Positions 37,184 to 47,993 are shown, numbered from the stretch's first letter. The stretch is DNA of 64,000 bases from Gordonia oryzae (GCF_003797185.1 NZ_RKMH01000007.1:124001-188000); one strand, 5' to 3'. The notes: generated by a model not told the origin, from the sequence alone. Program-made: numbers and translations.

Positions 37184-39004
37184 CTACGTGCCGATGAGCG
37201 CGTTGTCGCGCCGCTTGATGATCGACGCCCGCATCTGAGAGGTCAGCAGCGTCGGGGTGCCCAGTGCCATCATGTGGCCGCTGTCGTGCGGATTCACGCC
37301 GTTGGCCCGGAGGAACGGCTCGGCCCGTTGCGACACACTGCCTTTCACGCCGAACCAGTCGAGAAACTCGGCAACGGTCGTCGTCATGAGGCCCCCCCCC
37401 AGGGTGTCGTTGGCGCGCCCGACGATCCAACCGATGGCGGCCGCTGCCCGATCGGTCGACGCTTTCCGACGAAAGATCGCAGGATCGCGGCGCGCCGCCC
37501 GGGCCAGCAATCGCCGCATGGCCGTGCGGTGTTCGACGTCGAAGAAGACCTCTGCGCTCGCATCGCAGCGCTGCCGGATCACCTCGACCACGGGCAGGAT
37601 GTCCTCGGCAATCCCCGTGACATCAAACTGTTCGTCGGGCAGCGGCTCGGCGTCGAGGCTCAGCAGCGTCGGGCGTCCGCCGACCCGTTGGTCCAACTCC
37701 CGCAGAATGAACTCTTCGAGGGATGACCCCCGAGAATCGAAACCCGGCGGATAATCGGACAACCCGTCGAGAATCGAGGCGTCCTCCCCGAGCGCCGTCG
37801 CCCGCGCGAGCTGCGCCAGCAGTACGGCGTTGGACGGACGGTCACGCCGGATCTCCTCCCGGAACTTTGCTTCCCATTCGTCGATCGCGGCGAGGGTGTC
37901 GGCGGTGGCGGCCCTGCTGATCCCACGCTCACCGTGACAGTAACGGACGAAGCGGCGCATTAGCTCCGGGTACCGCTGAAGCGATTCGACATCGTCGATG
38001 ATCTTGCGCGGAATCCGATCGAGCAACATGATCTCGACGACCACCGGACTCCACCGCATGGGATCGGGCGCAGCCATCCACATCAACGGTTCGAGAGCGC
38101 TGCGGTGCTCAGCATCGTCGAGTGGCCGACCGTGGGGCGAGGCGAAGAACGCGTCGGCAAGCTGGGAATACTCGGCGTCGGTCCACTCCCGCGGTGACGG
38201 CGCCGCACCGGCCTCGGGTAAGAGCCGCAGCGCCCACTCGACCAGCGGGCGGCACATCGGCCACGAGTCGGATTCGACCGGCGGAAAGGTCATCCGGCCC
38301 ATCTTCATCGCCGCCTCGATGGTCGCGCGAGCGGTACTCGCGTCGACGCGATCGGACACCACCGTGGTCCTCGACGAGGATGCACTCTCCCGGAAGTGCG
38401 CGAGTAAGTCCTCCACCGGCGCCGGAACGACAAAGGCATCCTTCACAATCGAGCCCAGGTTGTGGTCGACGTACACCAGGAATGAGAGCTCATGCGCCGG
38501 CGGCCACCCGATCGTGAAGAGGTACGATTCGCCGTCACTCAGTTCGTCGCCGAGGACATGGACCTCAGAGACCACTCGCGCCTCGCCGAATGTGTCGAGC
38601 CACGCCGGCATGGGCTGGCGACGACCGGCCAGCGTGCGAGTGATGCGCGCCGCGAGGAGCTCGTCGGCCTTGAGGTCATCGGCAAGTAGTTCCCGGAAAA
38701 TCGTCAGTGCGGCCGTCGTCTCGGCGAAGGACGTCTCCACGAACGACTCGATCAGTGACTCGCGCGTGGCCCGATTCTCGTGATCGGCGAGCGGATGCGG
38801 TTCGGGATCGGTGGCCTCCAGCAGGCCGCCAATCGTGACCAACAGGTCGATCGGTTCACCGGTCCGCAGCGCGAGCCGGATGCTCTGGATGAGCGGCTGC
38901 TCGTCCGCCCCTGGCCTCGGTCCACCGCCGCCGCCCGTCGCCGATCGCACCGGCTGCAGATGCCTGCGCTTGGGATCCTTCTTGCCTCGTGATCGCTTAC
39001 CCAT
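37184..39004 (-). CDS. Large conserved actinobacterial protein of unknown function
   Basis: A 606-residue soluble protein starting [19 protein letters not shown], a basic leader. The middle part (about 145-215) holds a mixed alpha/beta segment ([40 protein letters not shown]). The C-terminal about 90 residues ([40 protein letters not shown]) look like a helical, possibly winged-helix-like domain resembling DUF6398. No catalytic motif is recognisable and there are no membrane segments. It is a single gene, with ATG 39004 or an adjacent GTG as start. I cannot assign a function. Confidence 0.75.
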   Translation of the reverse strand: MGKRSRGKKDPKRRHLQPVRSATGGGGGPRPGADEQPLIQSIRLALRTGEPIDLLVTIGGLLEATDPEPHPLADHENRATRESLIESFVETSFAETTAALTIFRELLADDLKADELLAARITRTLAGRRQPMPAWLDTFGEARVVSEVHVLGDELSDGESYLFTIGWPPAHELSFLVYVDHNLGSIVKDAFVVPAPVEDLLAHFRESASSSRTTVVSDRVDASTARATIEAAMKMGRMTFPPVESDSWPMCRPLVEWALRLLPEAGAAPSPREWTDAEYSQLADAFFASPHGRPLDDAEHRSALEPLMWMAAPDPMRWSPVVVEIMLLDRIPRKIIDDVESLQRYPELMRRFVRYCHGERGISRAATADTLAAIDEWEAKFREEIRRDRPSNAVLLAQLARATALGEDASILDGLSDYPPGFDSRGSSLEEFILRELDQRVGGRPTLLSLDAEPLPDEQFDVTGIAEDILPVVEVIRQRCDASAEVFFDVEHRTAMRRLLARAARRDPAIFRRKASTDRAAAAIGWIVGRANDTLGGGLMTTTVAEFLDWFGVKGSVSQRAEPFLRANGVNPHDSGHMMALGTPTLLTSQMRASIIKRRDNALIGT

Positions 39005-39109
39005 CACGGGCAGCGTACTGGCAAGCGGTGGGCGTCGTCAGGTTCTGGTGGCGCGGTGTTGGCCGGGGAACAGTCAACCGGGGAACATCGGCGATGGCAG
39101 GCTGATCCC

Positions 39110-39571
39110 ATGCGTGCAGTCATACAGCGGGTCACCGAGGCCTCGGTCGTCGTCGACGGGGACGTCGTGGGAGAACTCGACATCACACCCGGCGGCCACG
39201 GTCTGGTGGCCCTGATCGGGGTCACCCACGCCGACACCGAGGCCGACGCCACCACGTTGGCCGACAAGATCTGGCGTCTGCGGATCCTCGACGGCGAGGC
39301 CACCGGTGGATCACCGGCAGAGGTGTCGGCTGCCGACATCGATGCACCGATTCTGGTGATCAGCCAGTTCACGCTGTACGCCACCACCGACAAGGGCCGA
39401 CGCCCGTCATGGAACGCGGCGGCGCCCAAAGCGGTCGCCGAACCACTCGTCGAGTCGGTCATCGAGGCCCTGCGAGCGGCCGGGGCGACGGTGGCCACCG
39501 GGCGGTTCGGCGCGCACATGAGCGTGCGCCTGGTCAACGACGGCCCGGTCACGATCGCTCTGGAGACCTGA
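39110..39571 (+). CDS. dtd: D-aminoacyl-tRNA deacylase
   Basis: Removes D-amino acids mischarged on tRNA. 153 residues with the two active-site signatures of [24 protein letters not shown] and the Gly-cis-Pro loop [10 protein letters not shown] at the C-terminus. The N-terminus [20 protein letters not shown] is standard. ATG 39110 is chosen; the 18 upstream codons of the open frame are not conserved. Confidence 0.95.
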   Translation: MRAVIQRVTEASVVVDGDVVGELDITPGGHGLVALIGVTHADTEADATTLADKIWRLRILDGEATGGSPAEVSAADIDAPILVISQFTLYATTDKGRRPSWNAAAPKAVAEPLVESVIEALRAAGATVATGRFGAHMSVRLVNDGPVTIALET

Positions 39572-39590
39572 CACCGGTAGCTTCGAGGTC

Positions 39591-40433
39591 ATGGGACGTA
39601 TCACCGCACGTCGCCGGGTGATCCGCGTACGGCATGGCGAATCCTCCGCCCGAGCCGACGTGCTGGCCGTCGAGGAACCACTGGAGATCCGAATCGGTGG
39701 GCGGGCACTGGTCGTCACCATGCGCACGCCCGGCCACGACGTCGAGCTCGCGACCGGCTTCCTGGTGTCAGAGGGGCTGATCGCCCGCGCCGAGGACGTG
39801 ATCTCGGCCCGCTACTGTGCGGGCGCGCGGGCCCCCGGCGAACCCAACAGCTACAACATTCTCGACGTCGCCCTGGCCGACGGAATCGGTGCGCCCGGAG
39901 CCGCGCCCGGCAGGCGGTTCACGATTAACAGTGCCTGCGGGGTATGCGGCAAGGACAGCATCGACGCGGTGACCACGGCGTCGCGCTTCCTTGTCAACGA
40001 CGACCCGCTGGCCCTCGACGCCGGCACCGTTCTCGCACTCCCCGACCGTCTTCGTGAGGGGCAGAAGGCCTTCGACCGGACCGGCGGCATCCACGCCGCA
40101 GGCCTGTTCGACGGCACCACCGGGGAGACACTGGTGATCCGAGAAGACGTCGGCCGCCACAACGCCGTCGACAAGGTCGTGGGCTGGGCTCTGGCCCAGG
40201 ATCGACTTCCCCTGCGCTGCACCGTGCTCCAAGTGTCGGGGCGGGCCAGCTTCGAGCTGGTGCAAAAGGCGGCGATGGCCGGCATTCCGATGCTCTCGGC
40301 GGTGTCCGCGCCATCCTCCCTTGCCGCGGATCTCGCCGAACAGCAGGGGATGACACTGGCGGGTTTCGTGCGCGGCGACTCCCTGGTGCTCTACAGCCGG
40401 CCCGACCGAGTCCTGGGCACACCGGCCCGGTGA
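39591..40433 (+). CDS. fdhD: FdhD, formate dehydrogenase sulfurtransferase
   Basis: Delivers sulfur from cysteine desulfurase to the bis-MGD molybdenum cofactor of formate dehydrogenase. The 280-residue protein includes the paired-cysteine loop SACGVCGKDSIDAV needed for sulfur transfer, VTMRTPGHDVELATGFLVSEGL, and EDVGRHNAVDKVVGWAL. Lies 20 bases after dtd on the same strand; no formate dehydrogenase gene is in the window, so its target is encoded elsewhere. Confidence 0.96.
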   Translation: MGRITARRRVIRVRHGESSARADVLAVEEPLEIRIGGRALVVTMRTPGHDVELATGFLVSEGLIARAEDVISARYCAGARAPGEPNSYNILDVALADGIGAPGAAPGRRFTINSACGVCGKDSIDAVTTASRFLVNDDPLALDAGTVLALPDRLREGQKAFDRTGGIHAAGLFDGTTGETLVIREDVGRHNAVDKVVGWALAQDRLPLRCTVLQVSGRASFELVQKAAMAGIPMLSAVSAPSSLAADLAEQQGMTLAGFVRGDSLVLYSRPDRVLGTPAR

Positions 40434-40467
40434 GCCATCGGCGACTCCACCTGCGCCACCGCCGCTG

Positions 40468-41532
40468 TCACACCCGCTTCCCCGTCTGCCCGTCGAACCA
40501 TTGGACCTCGTCGGCGACGGGCATCAGACCGATCTCGTCTCCGACGGTGAACATCTGCCGGTGATCGGCACGCACCACCACTCGTCCGTCGCGCACCGGC
40601 AGATCGGTTGCACTGTAGACGAATTGCTCGGCACCGAGTTCCTCGACCAGTTCGACCCGTGCAGTCACCGACCCCGGCGCCCCGGCCATGACCAACTGCC
40701 AGGATTCGGCGCGCATCCCCGCCACCGCCTTTCCCGGCACCGCCCGCGGCGCCGGCAGGTCGGCGCCACCGAGATCGACGTGCCCGTCGGAAACCTCAAC
40801 GTCGATCAGACACATCTGCGGAGTGCCCATGAATCCGGCGACGAAAACGTTGGCCGGGTGCCGATAGATCTCCCGCGGCGTTCCGACCTGTTGCAGCACA
40901 CCGCGATCGAGGACTGCCACCCGATCGCCCATGGTCATCGCCTCGACCTGATCATGGGTGACGTAGAGCGTGGTGGTCTCCAGCCTGCGCTGCAGCGCAG
41001 CGATCTGTGCACGCGTGCTCACACGCAGCTTCGCGTCAAGATTCGACAGCGGCTCGTCCATGCAGAACACCTTGGGATCCCGAACGATCGCCCGCCCCAT
41101 TGCCACCCGTTGACGTTGCCCACCAGACAGTTTCGCGGGTTTTCGGTCAAGCAGCTCGTCGAGTTCGAGCATCGCCGCCACCCCGTTGACCCGGGCGGCG
41201 GCGTCGGCCTTACTCATCCCGGCGTTGCGCAGCGCGAATCCCATATTCTCGGCGACCGTCATGTTCGGGTACAGCGCGTAATTCTGGAACACCATCGCCA
41301 CATCCCGTGACTTCGGCGGCAGACCGACGACATCGACGTCGTCGATGAGAATCGTTCCCGATTCCACAGACTCGAGGCCGGCGACCATCCGCAGACTCGT
41401 CGACTTGCCACAACCCGACGGACCGACGAGCACCATGAACTCGCCGTCGGCGATCTCGAGGTCGAGGGCATCGACGGCCGGCGAGCCGTCGCCGAATCGC
41501 TTGGTGACCTTGGCGTAGGTGACTGAGGCCAT
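40468..41532 (-). CDS. ugpC: ABC transporter ATPase, glycerophosphodiester/sugar import (UgpC)
   Basis: The ATPase of the Ugp importer. 354 residues: Walker A GPSGCGKSTSLRMVAGL, Q-loop FQNYALYPNMTVAENM, signature LSGGQRQRVAMGRAI, Walker B VFCMDEPLSNLDAKLR and switch His in YVTHDQVEAMTMGDRVAV, followed by a MalK-type C-terminal regulatory domain. Its ATG overlaps the ugpB stop by one base (TAATG). Order ugpA-ugpE-ugpB-ugpC is the same as in M. tuberculosis. Confidence 0.93.
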   Translation of the reverse strand: MASVTYAKVTKRFGDGSPAVDALDLEIADGEFMVLVGPSGCGKSTSLRMVAGLESVESGTILIDDVDVVGLPPKSRDVAMVFQNYALYPNMTVAENMGFALRNAGMSKADAAARVNGVAAMLELDELLDRKPAKLSGGQRQRVAMGRAIVRDPKVFCMDEPLSNLDAKLRVSTRAQIAALQRRLETTTLYVTHDQVEAMTMGDRVAVLDRGVLQQVGTPREIYRHPANVFVAGFMGTPQMCLIDVEVSDGHVDLGGADLPAPRAVPGKAVAGMRAESWQLVMAGAPGSVTARVELVEELGAEQFVYSATDLPVRDGRVVVRADHRQMFTVGDEIGLMPVADEVQWFDGQTGKRV

Positions 41533-42842
41533 TACTTGGGCAGCTTCGGCTGGATCTGGGTGGTGTAGATCTGCTCGATCTGCTTCTGCATATCGGCCAT
41601 CGTCGCGGTGACGTCGGCGTTCTGCAGACCGATCTTCTCGAAACCGGTGCCGATGATCTTGTCCCCACCGGGAATGAACACCCGAGCGTAGTTCTGCGGC
41701 TTGGTCTTCGGCAGTTGTTCGATCGCTGTCCGGAAGTTCGGGTTCTTGTCCAGGAAGGCGGTCATCGACGGCGCGGTCACCGCGGCCTTGCGCACCGGCA
41801 TGTAACCGACGTTCTGCGAGAAGTAGGCGGTGTTGTCGGTGTTGGTGATGAAGTCGATGAACTTCAGCGCGTTGACCTTGCGCTCGTCGGAATTGCGGGC
41901 CGGGATGGCCAGTCCCGCACCACCGGTCGGGCAACCAATCGTGCCGTCCGGGGCCGGTAGGAACGCCGTCGAGAACCGGAATTTCGCATCCGAGGTGATA
42001 CCCGAGAGGTCACCGGTGGAGGCGACCGTGGAGGCGAGGAGTCCCGCGCTGAAATCACCGGCGATGTCGTTGGAGATCTTCGCGTAGCGGCCCTTGTTGA
42101 TTGTGTCGCTCAGATACTGGCCAGCAGCAACGGTTTTCGGGTCGGTGAACGTCATCGTCCAGTCGTCGGAGTAGGCGCCGCCGAAGGTCCAGGTCGGTCC
42201 TTGGAAGGTCCAGCCCAGGTAGTCCACGGCGTTGCCCCATCCGTGCGCCGATTTGCCCGAGCCCACCACCGACTGGATGCGCGGACCCCACTCGGCGAAC
42301 TCCTGCCAGGACGCGGGACCACGGGCGGGCAGCCCGGCCTGGCTCCACACATCGGCGTTGTAGTAGAACAGCGGGGTCGACCGCGCGTACGGCAGGGCCC
42401 ACGTCTTGTTGTTCCACTTGTAGTCGCCGACAAGGGAATCGACGTACCCCGACGGATCGACGCCGGCCTTGCCGAAGAGGTCGTCGAGCGGTGCGATCGC
42501 ACCGATCAGGGCGAAATTGAACCACCACACATCGCTGAGAATGATGATGTCGGGCAGCGCGCCTCCCGACAGTGCGGCGTTGAACTTCTGCGCCGCCTCC
42601 TCGTAGTTCTTACCCGCATCGATCAACTGCACCTTGATGCCCGGGTTGGCCGCCTCGAACCGCTTGATCAGTTCCTTCTCGACATCGGTCGACTTGCCGG
42701 GATGGTTCGACCAGAAGGTCAGGTTGTTGGGATCACCGTTGTTGCTCGAGCCGCCACCCGAGCCGGCACATGCAGCGAGGGCGGCCGCAGCGGCCACAGT
42801 CAGTCCGGCACCGAGGAAGCCACGGCGGGTCAGGTCGGTCAT
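41532..42842 (-). CDS. ugpB: Periplasmic glycerophosphocholine/sn-glycerol-3-phosphate binding lipoprotein UgpB
   Basis: The substrate-binding protein of the Ugp importer. 436 residues, the same length as the M. tuberculosis protein, with a combined Tat/lipoprotein signal: TDLTRRGFLGAGLTVAAAAA then LAAC as lipobox. Strongly UgpB-like segments include LTFWSNHPGKSTDVEKELIK, LIDAGKNYEEAAQKFNAAL, LPYARSTPLFYYNADVW and the CPTGGAGLAIPARNSDERKV stretch. M. tuberculosis UgpB prefers glycerophosphocholine, so lipid head-group salvage is the likely role. ATG 42842 is used because AGGAG lies seven bases upstream; an ATG two codons earlier is too close to it. Confidence 0.93.
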   Translation of the reverse strand: MTDLTRRGFLGAGLTVAAAAALAACAGSGGGSSNNGDPNNLTFWSNHPGKSTDVEKELIKRFEAANPGIKVQLIDAGKNYEEAAQKFNAALSGGALPDIIILSDVWWFNFALIGAIAPLDDLFGKAGVDPSGYVDSLVGDYKWNNKTWALPYARSTPLFYYNADVWSQAGLPARGPASWQEFAEWGPRIQSVVGSGKSAHGWGNAVDYLGWTFQGPTWTFGGAYSDDWTMTFTDPKTVAAGQYLSDTINKGRYAKISNDIAGDFSAGLLASTVASTGDLSGITSDAKFRFSTAFLPAPDGTIGCPTGGAGLAIPARNSDERKVNALKFIDFITNTDNTAYFSQNVGYMPVRKAAVTAPSMTAFLDKNPNFRTAIEQLPKTKPQNYARVFIPGGDKIIGTGFEKIGLQNADVTATMADMQKQIEQIYTTQIQPKLPK

Positions 42843-42922
42843 GCGCATTCTCCTGGATGTGTGCTGAGTGATGAGACTGGGTCGGGATGGTCAAACAGGT
42901 GGGGCTACAACGGCGTGCGCGA

Positions 42923-43843
42923 TCACCCCTTGACCGCACCGGAGGTCAGGCCCTTGATCATGTGGCGTTGGAGTGCGAGAAAGACGATCAGCATCGGCAG
43001 CATCGCCAGGACCGTCGCGGCCATCACCGGCCCCCAGTTGGTGACGCCGTCGTTGTTCTGCAGCTGCGTCAGTCCCACCGGCAGTGTCGCCACGCTGTAG
43101 TCGTCGGCCATCAAGAACGGCCACAGGTACTCATTCCATTCGTTGACGAGGGTGATGAGGGCGAACGCCACCATCGTCGGAATCGACAACGGCAACACCA
43201 CACGCACGAGCAACCGGATGTGCCCGGCGCCGTCCATCCGGGCGGCCTCGATGATCTCCGGTGGGATCGACAGAAAGTGGTTGCGCATCAAGAAGGTTCC
43301 GAACGCGACCCCGGCCAGCGGCACGATGATCCCGGCGAAGGTGTTGCGGAAACCGAGTTGGGCGACCAGCGAGTAGTTGGTGATGACGGTGATCTGATTG
43401 GGCACCATCAGCGCCGCGATGATCACCAGGAACACGAGGTTCTTGCCGGGGAATCGCAGGAAGACCAGACCGTAGGCACTGAGCACGCCGAGCACGAACT
43501 TGATGACACCGAGGATCAGCGTGACGATCAGTGAGTTGCGCAGGAACTGCCAGAACGGCACCGCCGTGGTGGCCTCCCGATAGTTCTCGGGATGCCACGT
43601 CGAGGGCCACCACACCGCCGGCTGGACGTAGATCTCGGATCGATCCTTGAAGGAAGTCAACACGATCCACGCCAGGGGCACCACCACGACGACCAACGCG
43701 ACGAGCATCGCGAGATAGCCAAGTACCTGCACCGTTCGCCGGCGCCTGCGCGCACGCACGGCGATCCGTTCGCGCTCGTCGGATACGATCACCTCACCGC
43801 GTCGGTGCGCATCTGGGACTGGTGTGTTCGTGGTCGAGGTCAT
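42923..43843 (-). CDS. ugpE: ABC transporter permease UgpE
   Basis: One of the two membrane subunits of the Ugp importer. 306 residues with a cytoplasmic, Arg-rich N-terminus (RARRRRRTVQ) and six membrane helices; the EAA loop that docks the ATPase reads EAARMDGAGHIRLLVRVVLP. ATG overlaps the ugpA stop by four bases (ATGA). About 80 bases separate it from ugpB. Confidence 0.93.
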   Translation of the reverse strand: MTSTTNTPVPDAHRRGEVIVSDERERIAVRARRRRRTVQVLGYLAMLVALVVVVVPLAWIVLTSFKDRSEIYVQPAVWWPSTWHPENYREATTAVPFWQFLRNSLIVTLILGVIKFVLGVLSAYGLVFLRFPGKNLVFLVIIAALMVPNQITVITNYSLVAQLGFRNTFAGIIVPLAGVAFGTFLMRNHFLSIPPEIIEAARMDGAGHIRLLVRVVLPLSIPTMVAFALITLVNEWNEYLWPFLMADDYSVATLPVGLTQLQNNDGVTNWGPVMAATVLAMLPMLIVFLALQRHMIKGLTSGAVKG

Positions 43844-44757
43844 CGTCCGCCTCGATCCATCAGACGTACCTGGGCGACGGTGACCACGAGCAGGATCAGG
43901 AACATGATGGTGGCAACGGTCGCACCGTACCCGGCGCGGAAGTTGCGGAAGGTCTCCTCGTAGACCTGGTAGACCATTGTCGTCGTGCCGTTACCGAGGG
44001 GACCACCGCGGGTCATTACGTTGATGATGTCGAAAACCTGTAATGAATTGAGCAACACAGTAATCGACAGAAAGAAGGTCGTCGGACGCAGCTGCGGCAG
44101 GAGCACCTTGCGGAAATGGGTCCACCCCGAGGCACCGTCGACCGCGGCCGCCTCGTCGAGATCTGCCCGTTTACCCTGTAGCGCAGCGAGATAGATCACG
44201 AACGCGTATCCCAGGTTCTTCCAGACGTAGGTCACGGTGATCATGAACAGCGCCCAGTGTGGTTGCTGATAGAAGTCCGGCGCCGACCCCAGGCCGAGCC
44301 TATGCATCAAGTCGTTGATCAGACCGAAATTCGGGTCGAACACGAACTGGAAAGCGATGCCGACCGCCGCGCCGGACAGCACGAATGGAGCAAAGACCAC
44401 CGACCGCACCAGGTTTCGGCCCTTGAGCGCCCGATCGAGGAGCAACGCCAGCGCCAGACCGAGGGCCATGCTGCCGGCGACCGCGACGACAGTGAAGACA
44501 ACCGTGTTCACGACGATGGTCGCGGTGTCCTCACGGGTGAACCACTCGCGATAGTTGGCCGCGCCGATGAACGTCGACCCAGGCGAGGAGATGTTCCAGT
44601 CGTAGAACGACATCCGAATGTTCTCGATCAGCGGCCGGTAGGTGAACACCGCCAGCAGCACGAGATTGGGGCCCACGACGGCAAGGAACAGGGCATAGGA
44701 CTTCCACGGCCGACGCCGGCCCGCGTGGGGCAGCACATGTTCGTTCGCCGATGGCAC
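43840..44757 (-). CDS. ugpA: ABC transporter permease UgpA
   Basis: The partner permease of UgpE; 305 residues. Six helices (first: SYALFLAVVGPNLVLLAVFTY) and the EAA loop EAAAVDGASGWTHFRKVLLP. The protein opens with a short cytoplasmic leader, and GPLGNGTTTMVYQVYEETFR is the usual family segment before the last helix. First gene of the leftward ugp operon; upstream lies map, separated by about 130 bases that contain a small stem and presumably the ugp promoter. Confidence 0.93.
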   Translation of the reverse strand: MPSANEHVLPHAGRRRPWKSYALFLAVVGPNLVLLAVFTYRPLIENIRMSFYDWNISSPGSTFIGAANYREWFTREDTATIVVNTVVFTVVAVAGSMALGLALALLLDRALKGRNLVRSVVFAPFVLSGAAVGIAFQFVFDPNFGLINDLMHRLGLGSAPDFYQQPHWALFMITVTYVWKNLGYAFVIYLAALQGKRADLDEAAAVDGASGWTHFRKVLLPQLRPTTFFLSITVLLNSLQVFDIINVMTRGGPLGNGTTTMVYQVYEETFRNFRAGYGATVATIMFLILLVVTVAQVRLMDRGGR

Positions 44758-44889
44758 GCGCCGAGTATTCAGCCGACACCTGACCGGATGCGAACGGCGG
44801 CGTTGAGCGCCGGTGAGCGATACGTGTCCGGTAAGTGTCGCTGACTGAATCGGATGCGGCGTGCGACTGCGGTCAGCTCGTCCGGAAGG

Positions 44890-45684
44890 TCAGGACGGTC
44901 GGTTGGTGAGGATGCGTGGGCCGTCGGCGGTGACGGCCACGGTGTGCTCCCAGTGCGCGGCGCGCGAGCCGTCGTCGGTGACGACCGTCCAGTCGTCGTC
45001 GAGAACGCTGGTCTCGGTGGTGCCCAGGGTGAGCATCGGCTCGATCGCGAGGGTCGACCCGACGACGAGCAGCGGGCCCGAGCCGGGCGCACCCTCGTTG
45101 GCCAGGAAAGGTTCCATGTGCATCTCACGGCCGATACCGTGACCGCCATAGCCGTCGACGATCCCAAAGGCACGATCGAACTTTCGCTCGGCGTCATGGG
45201 TACCGGTCTCGATGGCGTGCGAGATGTCGGTGAGGCGTGCGCCGTCGATCATGGCGGCAATCCCGGCCTCCATCGACAGCCGAGTCGCCTCGGAGAGTTC
45301 GGCATCGGCCTTCGATAGTGCACCGATCCCGAAGGTCCAGGCCGAATCCCCGTGCCAGCCGTCGAGAATGGCACCGCAGTCGATCGAGACCAAATCACCC
45401 TCGGCGAGAATGACAGTGCTCGAAGGGATTCCGTGCACCACAACGTCGTTGACCGACGAGCAGATCGATCCCGAGAATCCGTGGTAGCCCTTGAACGACG
45501 GCACCGCCCCGGACTGACGGATCACGGTCTCGGCGACCTCGTCGAGTTCGAGGGTGCTCACCCCGGGTGCCGCCGCCGCGCGGACGGCGACGAGCGCGGC
45601 GCCCACGACGGCACCGGCGGCTTCCATCGCGTCGAGTTCCCCGGCGCTGCGGAACGGCACGCGCTTGCGTTTACGGAATCCCAT
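44890..45684 (-). CDS. map: Methionine aminopeptidase type I
   Basis: Removes the initiator methionine from new proteins. The 264-residue enzyme has the five metal ligands in usual context: Asp in [20 protein letters not shown] (two Asp), His in [15 protein letters not shown], Glu in [10 protein letters not shown] and Glu in [14 protein letters not shown] 45684 has GAGGAG upstream. A strong hairpin separates map from adk, so it likely has its own promoter although it follows secY-adk as in many actinobacteria. Confidence 0.96.
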   Translation of the reverse strand: MGFRKRKRVPFRSAGELDAMEAAGAVVGAALVAVRAAAAPGVSTLELDEVAETVIRQSGAVPSFKGYHGFSGSICSSVNDVVVHGIPSSTVILAEGDLVSIDCGAILDGWHGDSAWTFGIGALSKADAELSEATRLSMEAGIAAMIDGARLTDISHAIETGTHDAERKFDRAFGIVDGYGGHGIGREMHMEPFLANEGAPGSGPLLVVGSTLAIEPMLTLGTTETSVLDDDWTVVTDDGSRAAHWEHTVAVTADGPRILTNRPS

Positions 45685-45721
45685 CACCACTCCTCATCCG
45701 ATCATCTCGGCTGGAAGACAA

Positions 45722-45761
45722 GGCGCCGGGCCACACCGATAGTGCGGTGTGGCCCGGCGCC
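45722..45761. terminator. 17-bp perfect hairpin between adk and map
   Basis: Arms GGCGCCGGGCCACACCG and CGGTGTGGCCCGGCGCC, perfectly complementary over 17 bp with a six-base loop, 24 bases past the adk stop. This is the strongest stem in the window and should end the secY-adk transcript; no U-rich tail on the minus strand. Confidence 0.85.
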
Positions 45762-45785
45762 GGAAAATACCTGTGCCGGTGGACG

Positions 45786-46340
45786 TCAGGACACGCCGGC
45801 ACCGAGCGCGCTCAGCACCCGCTGGTGCACATCCTGAATGTCGCCGACCGCGTCGATCGTCTTCACCTGATCGCCGTAGTAGTCGAGCAGCGGCGCGGTC
45901 TCATTCTGATACACCGACATCCGGTTACGGATGACCTCTTCGGTGTCATCGGCACGGCCACGGGCCAGCATGCGTTCGACGACGACGTCGGGGTCGACCA
46001 CGAACGACAGCACCGCATCCAGCGAGGACCCGAGACCGTCGAGGATCTCGGCGAGAGCGTCGGCCTGCTCGGTCGACCGGGGGAATCCGTCGAGGATGAA
46101 TCCCTTCGACGCATCAGGCTCGCCGACCCGGGCGCGCACCATGTCGACGGTGATCTCCGACGGCACGAGGTCACCGGCGTCGAGATACCGCTTGGCCTCG
46201 ACGCCCACGGCAGTGCCCTGTGAAATGTTGGCACGGAACAGATCACCGGTGGAGATATGCGGGATGCCGAGTGATTCGCTCAACAGTTCCGCCTGGGTAC
46301 CTTTGCCTGCTCCGGGGGGGCCGAGAATGACAAGTCTCAC
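45786..46340 (-). CDS. adk: Adenylate kinase
   Basis: Interconverts ATP + AMP and 2 ADP. 184 residues, the short form without the zinc-lid insert: P-loop [18 protein letters not shown]-binding [26 protein letters not shown] and the short lid [15 protein letters not shown]. Its ATG overlaps the secY stop by four bases (ATGA), so the two are translationally coupled. Confidence 0.98.
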   Translation of the reverse strand: MRLVILGPPGAGKGTQAELLSESLGIPHISTGDLFRANISQGTAVGVEAKRYLDAGDLVPSEITVDMVRARVGEPDASKGFILDGFPRSTEQADALAEILDGLGSSLDAVLSFVVDPDVVVERMLARGRADDTEEVIRNRMSVYQNETAPLLDYYGDQVKTIDAVGDIQDVHQRVLSALGAGVS

Positions 46341-47659
46341 TTCAGGAATCCTTCGTACTTACGTTGCATCAATTGACTGTTGACCTGCTTCATCGTGTCC
46401 AATCCCACGCCGACCATGATCAGCACGGCCGTGCCCCCAAATGGCAGGTTCTGAACACCACCACTGTTCCCGATCTCCAGGAACAGGTTCGGCAGTACCG
46501 CGATGATACCCAGGTAGATCGAACCCGGCAGGGTGATGCGGCTGAGCACATAACCGAGGTAGTCCGCGGTCGGTTGCCCCGGGCGGATGCCCGGGATGAA
46601 GCCGCCGTACTTCTTCATGTCATCGGCACGTTCCTCAGGATTGAAGGTCACCGCCACGTAAAAGTACGTGAAGAAGATGATCATCAGGAAGTACACGATG
46701 ATGTAGACGTAGTTGCTCTGGTCGGCGAGATATGTGCTGACCCACCGCTGCCAACCCGACGGCGCGCCCGACGAGCTTTGGGTGAGCTGCACGATGAGCT
46801 GCGGCAGATACAGCAGTGACGAGGCGAAGATGACCGGGATGACGCCGGCCTGGTTGACTTTGAGCGGCAGATAGGTCGACGACCCGCCATACATCTTGCG
46901 GCCCACCATGCGCTTGGCGTACTGCACCGGGATGCGCCGCTGGCCCTGCTCGATGAAGACCACACCGGCGACGATGATGAGGACCGCGACCACGACGAGC
47001 CCGAAGACCAGCCCACCTCGGCTGGTGAGAATCGTGCGACCCTCGGCCGGGATGCGGGCGGCGATGCCCGCGAAGATCAGCAGCGACATGCCATTGCCGA
47101 TGCCGCGTTCGGTGATCAGCTCACCGAACCACATCACCAGGCACGCGCCCGCGGTCATCACCAGGACGATGATCGTCAGACCCAGGATCGACTTGTCGTT
47201 GAGGATGTTGTCGCCGCAACTCGCGGGCAGCAGGTTGCCGCGCACGGCTAGTGCGACGATGCCGGTGGACTGCAGCAACGCCAGCGCGACCGTCAGGTAG
47301 CGGGTGTACTGAGTCATCTTGGCCTGACCCGACTGGCCCTCCTTGCGGAGCTGCTCGAAGCGCGGGATGACCACCGTCAGCAACTGCACGATGATGCTGG
47401 CCGTGATGTAGGGCATGATGCCGATCGCGAACACCGACAGCTGCAGCAGTGCGCCGCCGGAGAACAAGTTGATCAGCGAATAGACCTGATTACCGCCACC
47501 ACTGTTAATGGTGTCGATGCACTTGTGCACCTGGACGTAGTTCACGCCTGGTGAGGGAACCGTCGCCCCCAGCCGATACAGCACGATGATGCCGATGACG
47601 AAGAGGATCTTCTTCCTCAGATCGGGCGTCCTGAAGGCCGCGATGAGGGGGGAGAGCAC
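46337..47659 (-). CDS. secY: Preprotein translocase channel subunit SecY
   Basis: The pore-forming subunit of SecYEG, partner of SecA encoded at the left end of the window. 440 residues, ten membrane helices; family landmarks include [20 protein letters not shown], the cytoplasmic loop with [20 protein letters not shown] and [32 protein letters not shown]. Transcribed as secY-adk, separately from rplO, from which it is isolated by a terminator-like hairpin and about 330 bases. Confidence 0.98.
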   Translation of the reverse strand: MLSPLIAAFRTPDLRKKILFVIGIIVLYRLGATVPSPGVNYVQVHKCIDTINSGGGNQVYSLINLFSGGALLQLSVFAIGIMPYITASIIVQLLTVVIPRFEQLRKEGQSGQAKMTQYTRYLTVALALLQSTGIVALAVRGNLLPASCGDNILNDKSILGLTIIVLVMTAGACLVMWFGELITERGIGNGMSLLIFAGIAARIPAEGRTILTSRGGLVFGLVVVAVLIIVAGVVFIEQGQRRIPVQYAKRMVGRKMYGGSSTYLPLKVNQAGVIPVIFASSLLYLPQLIVQLTQSSSGAPSGWQRWVSTYLADQSNYVYIIVYFLMIIFFTYFYVAVTFNPEERADDMKKYGGFIPGIRPGQPTADYLGYVLSRITLPGSIYLGIIAVLPNLFLEIGNSGGVQNLPFGGTAVLIMVGVGLDTMKQVNSQLMQRKYEGFLK

Positions 47660-47925
47660 TAATTCCTCCTAGAACGACCACGCGTCATCTCGCACCGGAT
47701 GTCCGGCTCGCGTGCTCGGCAATCGACATTGATCAGTGGTTGCGGGGCAACAACGGTGAAACTCTAACAGCCGCTCGCGCCCGGCCGTCCAACGTCTGGT
47801 GTGACCTGGCACGGGCCGGCGCGGCCGTTGCGGCCGCCGCATTCCGGTGGCGGCCGACGCTCGGACGTCATCCCCCCAGGCGCCGGTCACCACAATAGAC
47901 GTCGTGGACGGCCGGGTGCCCCGAC
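47660..47925. other. secY promoter region
   Basis: About 266 bases with no supported gene between the secY start and the hairpin following rplO. Presumed promoter of the secY-adk operon. No reliable promoter elements or regulatory repeat are recognised. Confidence 0.4.
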
Positions 47926-47978
47926 GCCGAGGTCCGCAGCGGCGGCGACGCGGTGTCGCATCCGCTACGGACCTCGGC
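47926..47978 (-). terminator. Hairpin downstream of rplO
   Basis: Outer arms GCCGAGGTCCG and CGGACCTCGGC (11 bp perfect), with inner arms AGCGG/CCGCT and CGAC/GTCG, sits 15 bases beyond the rplO stop. It should end the rpsH-rplO transcript and separate it from secY. Confidence 0.8.
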
Positions 47979-47993
47979 TACCTGCATTCTTTC

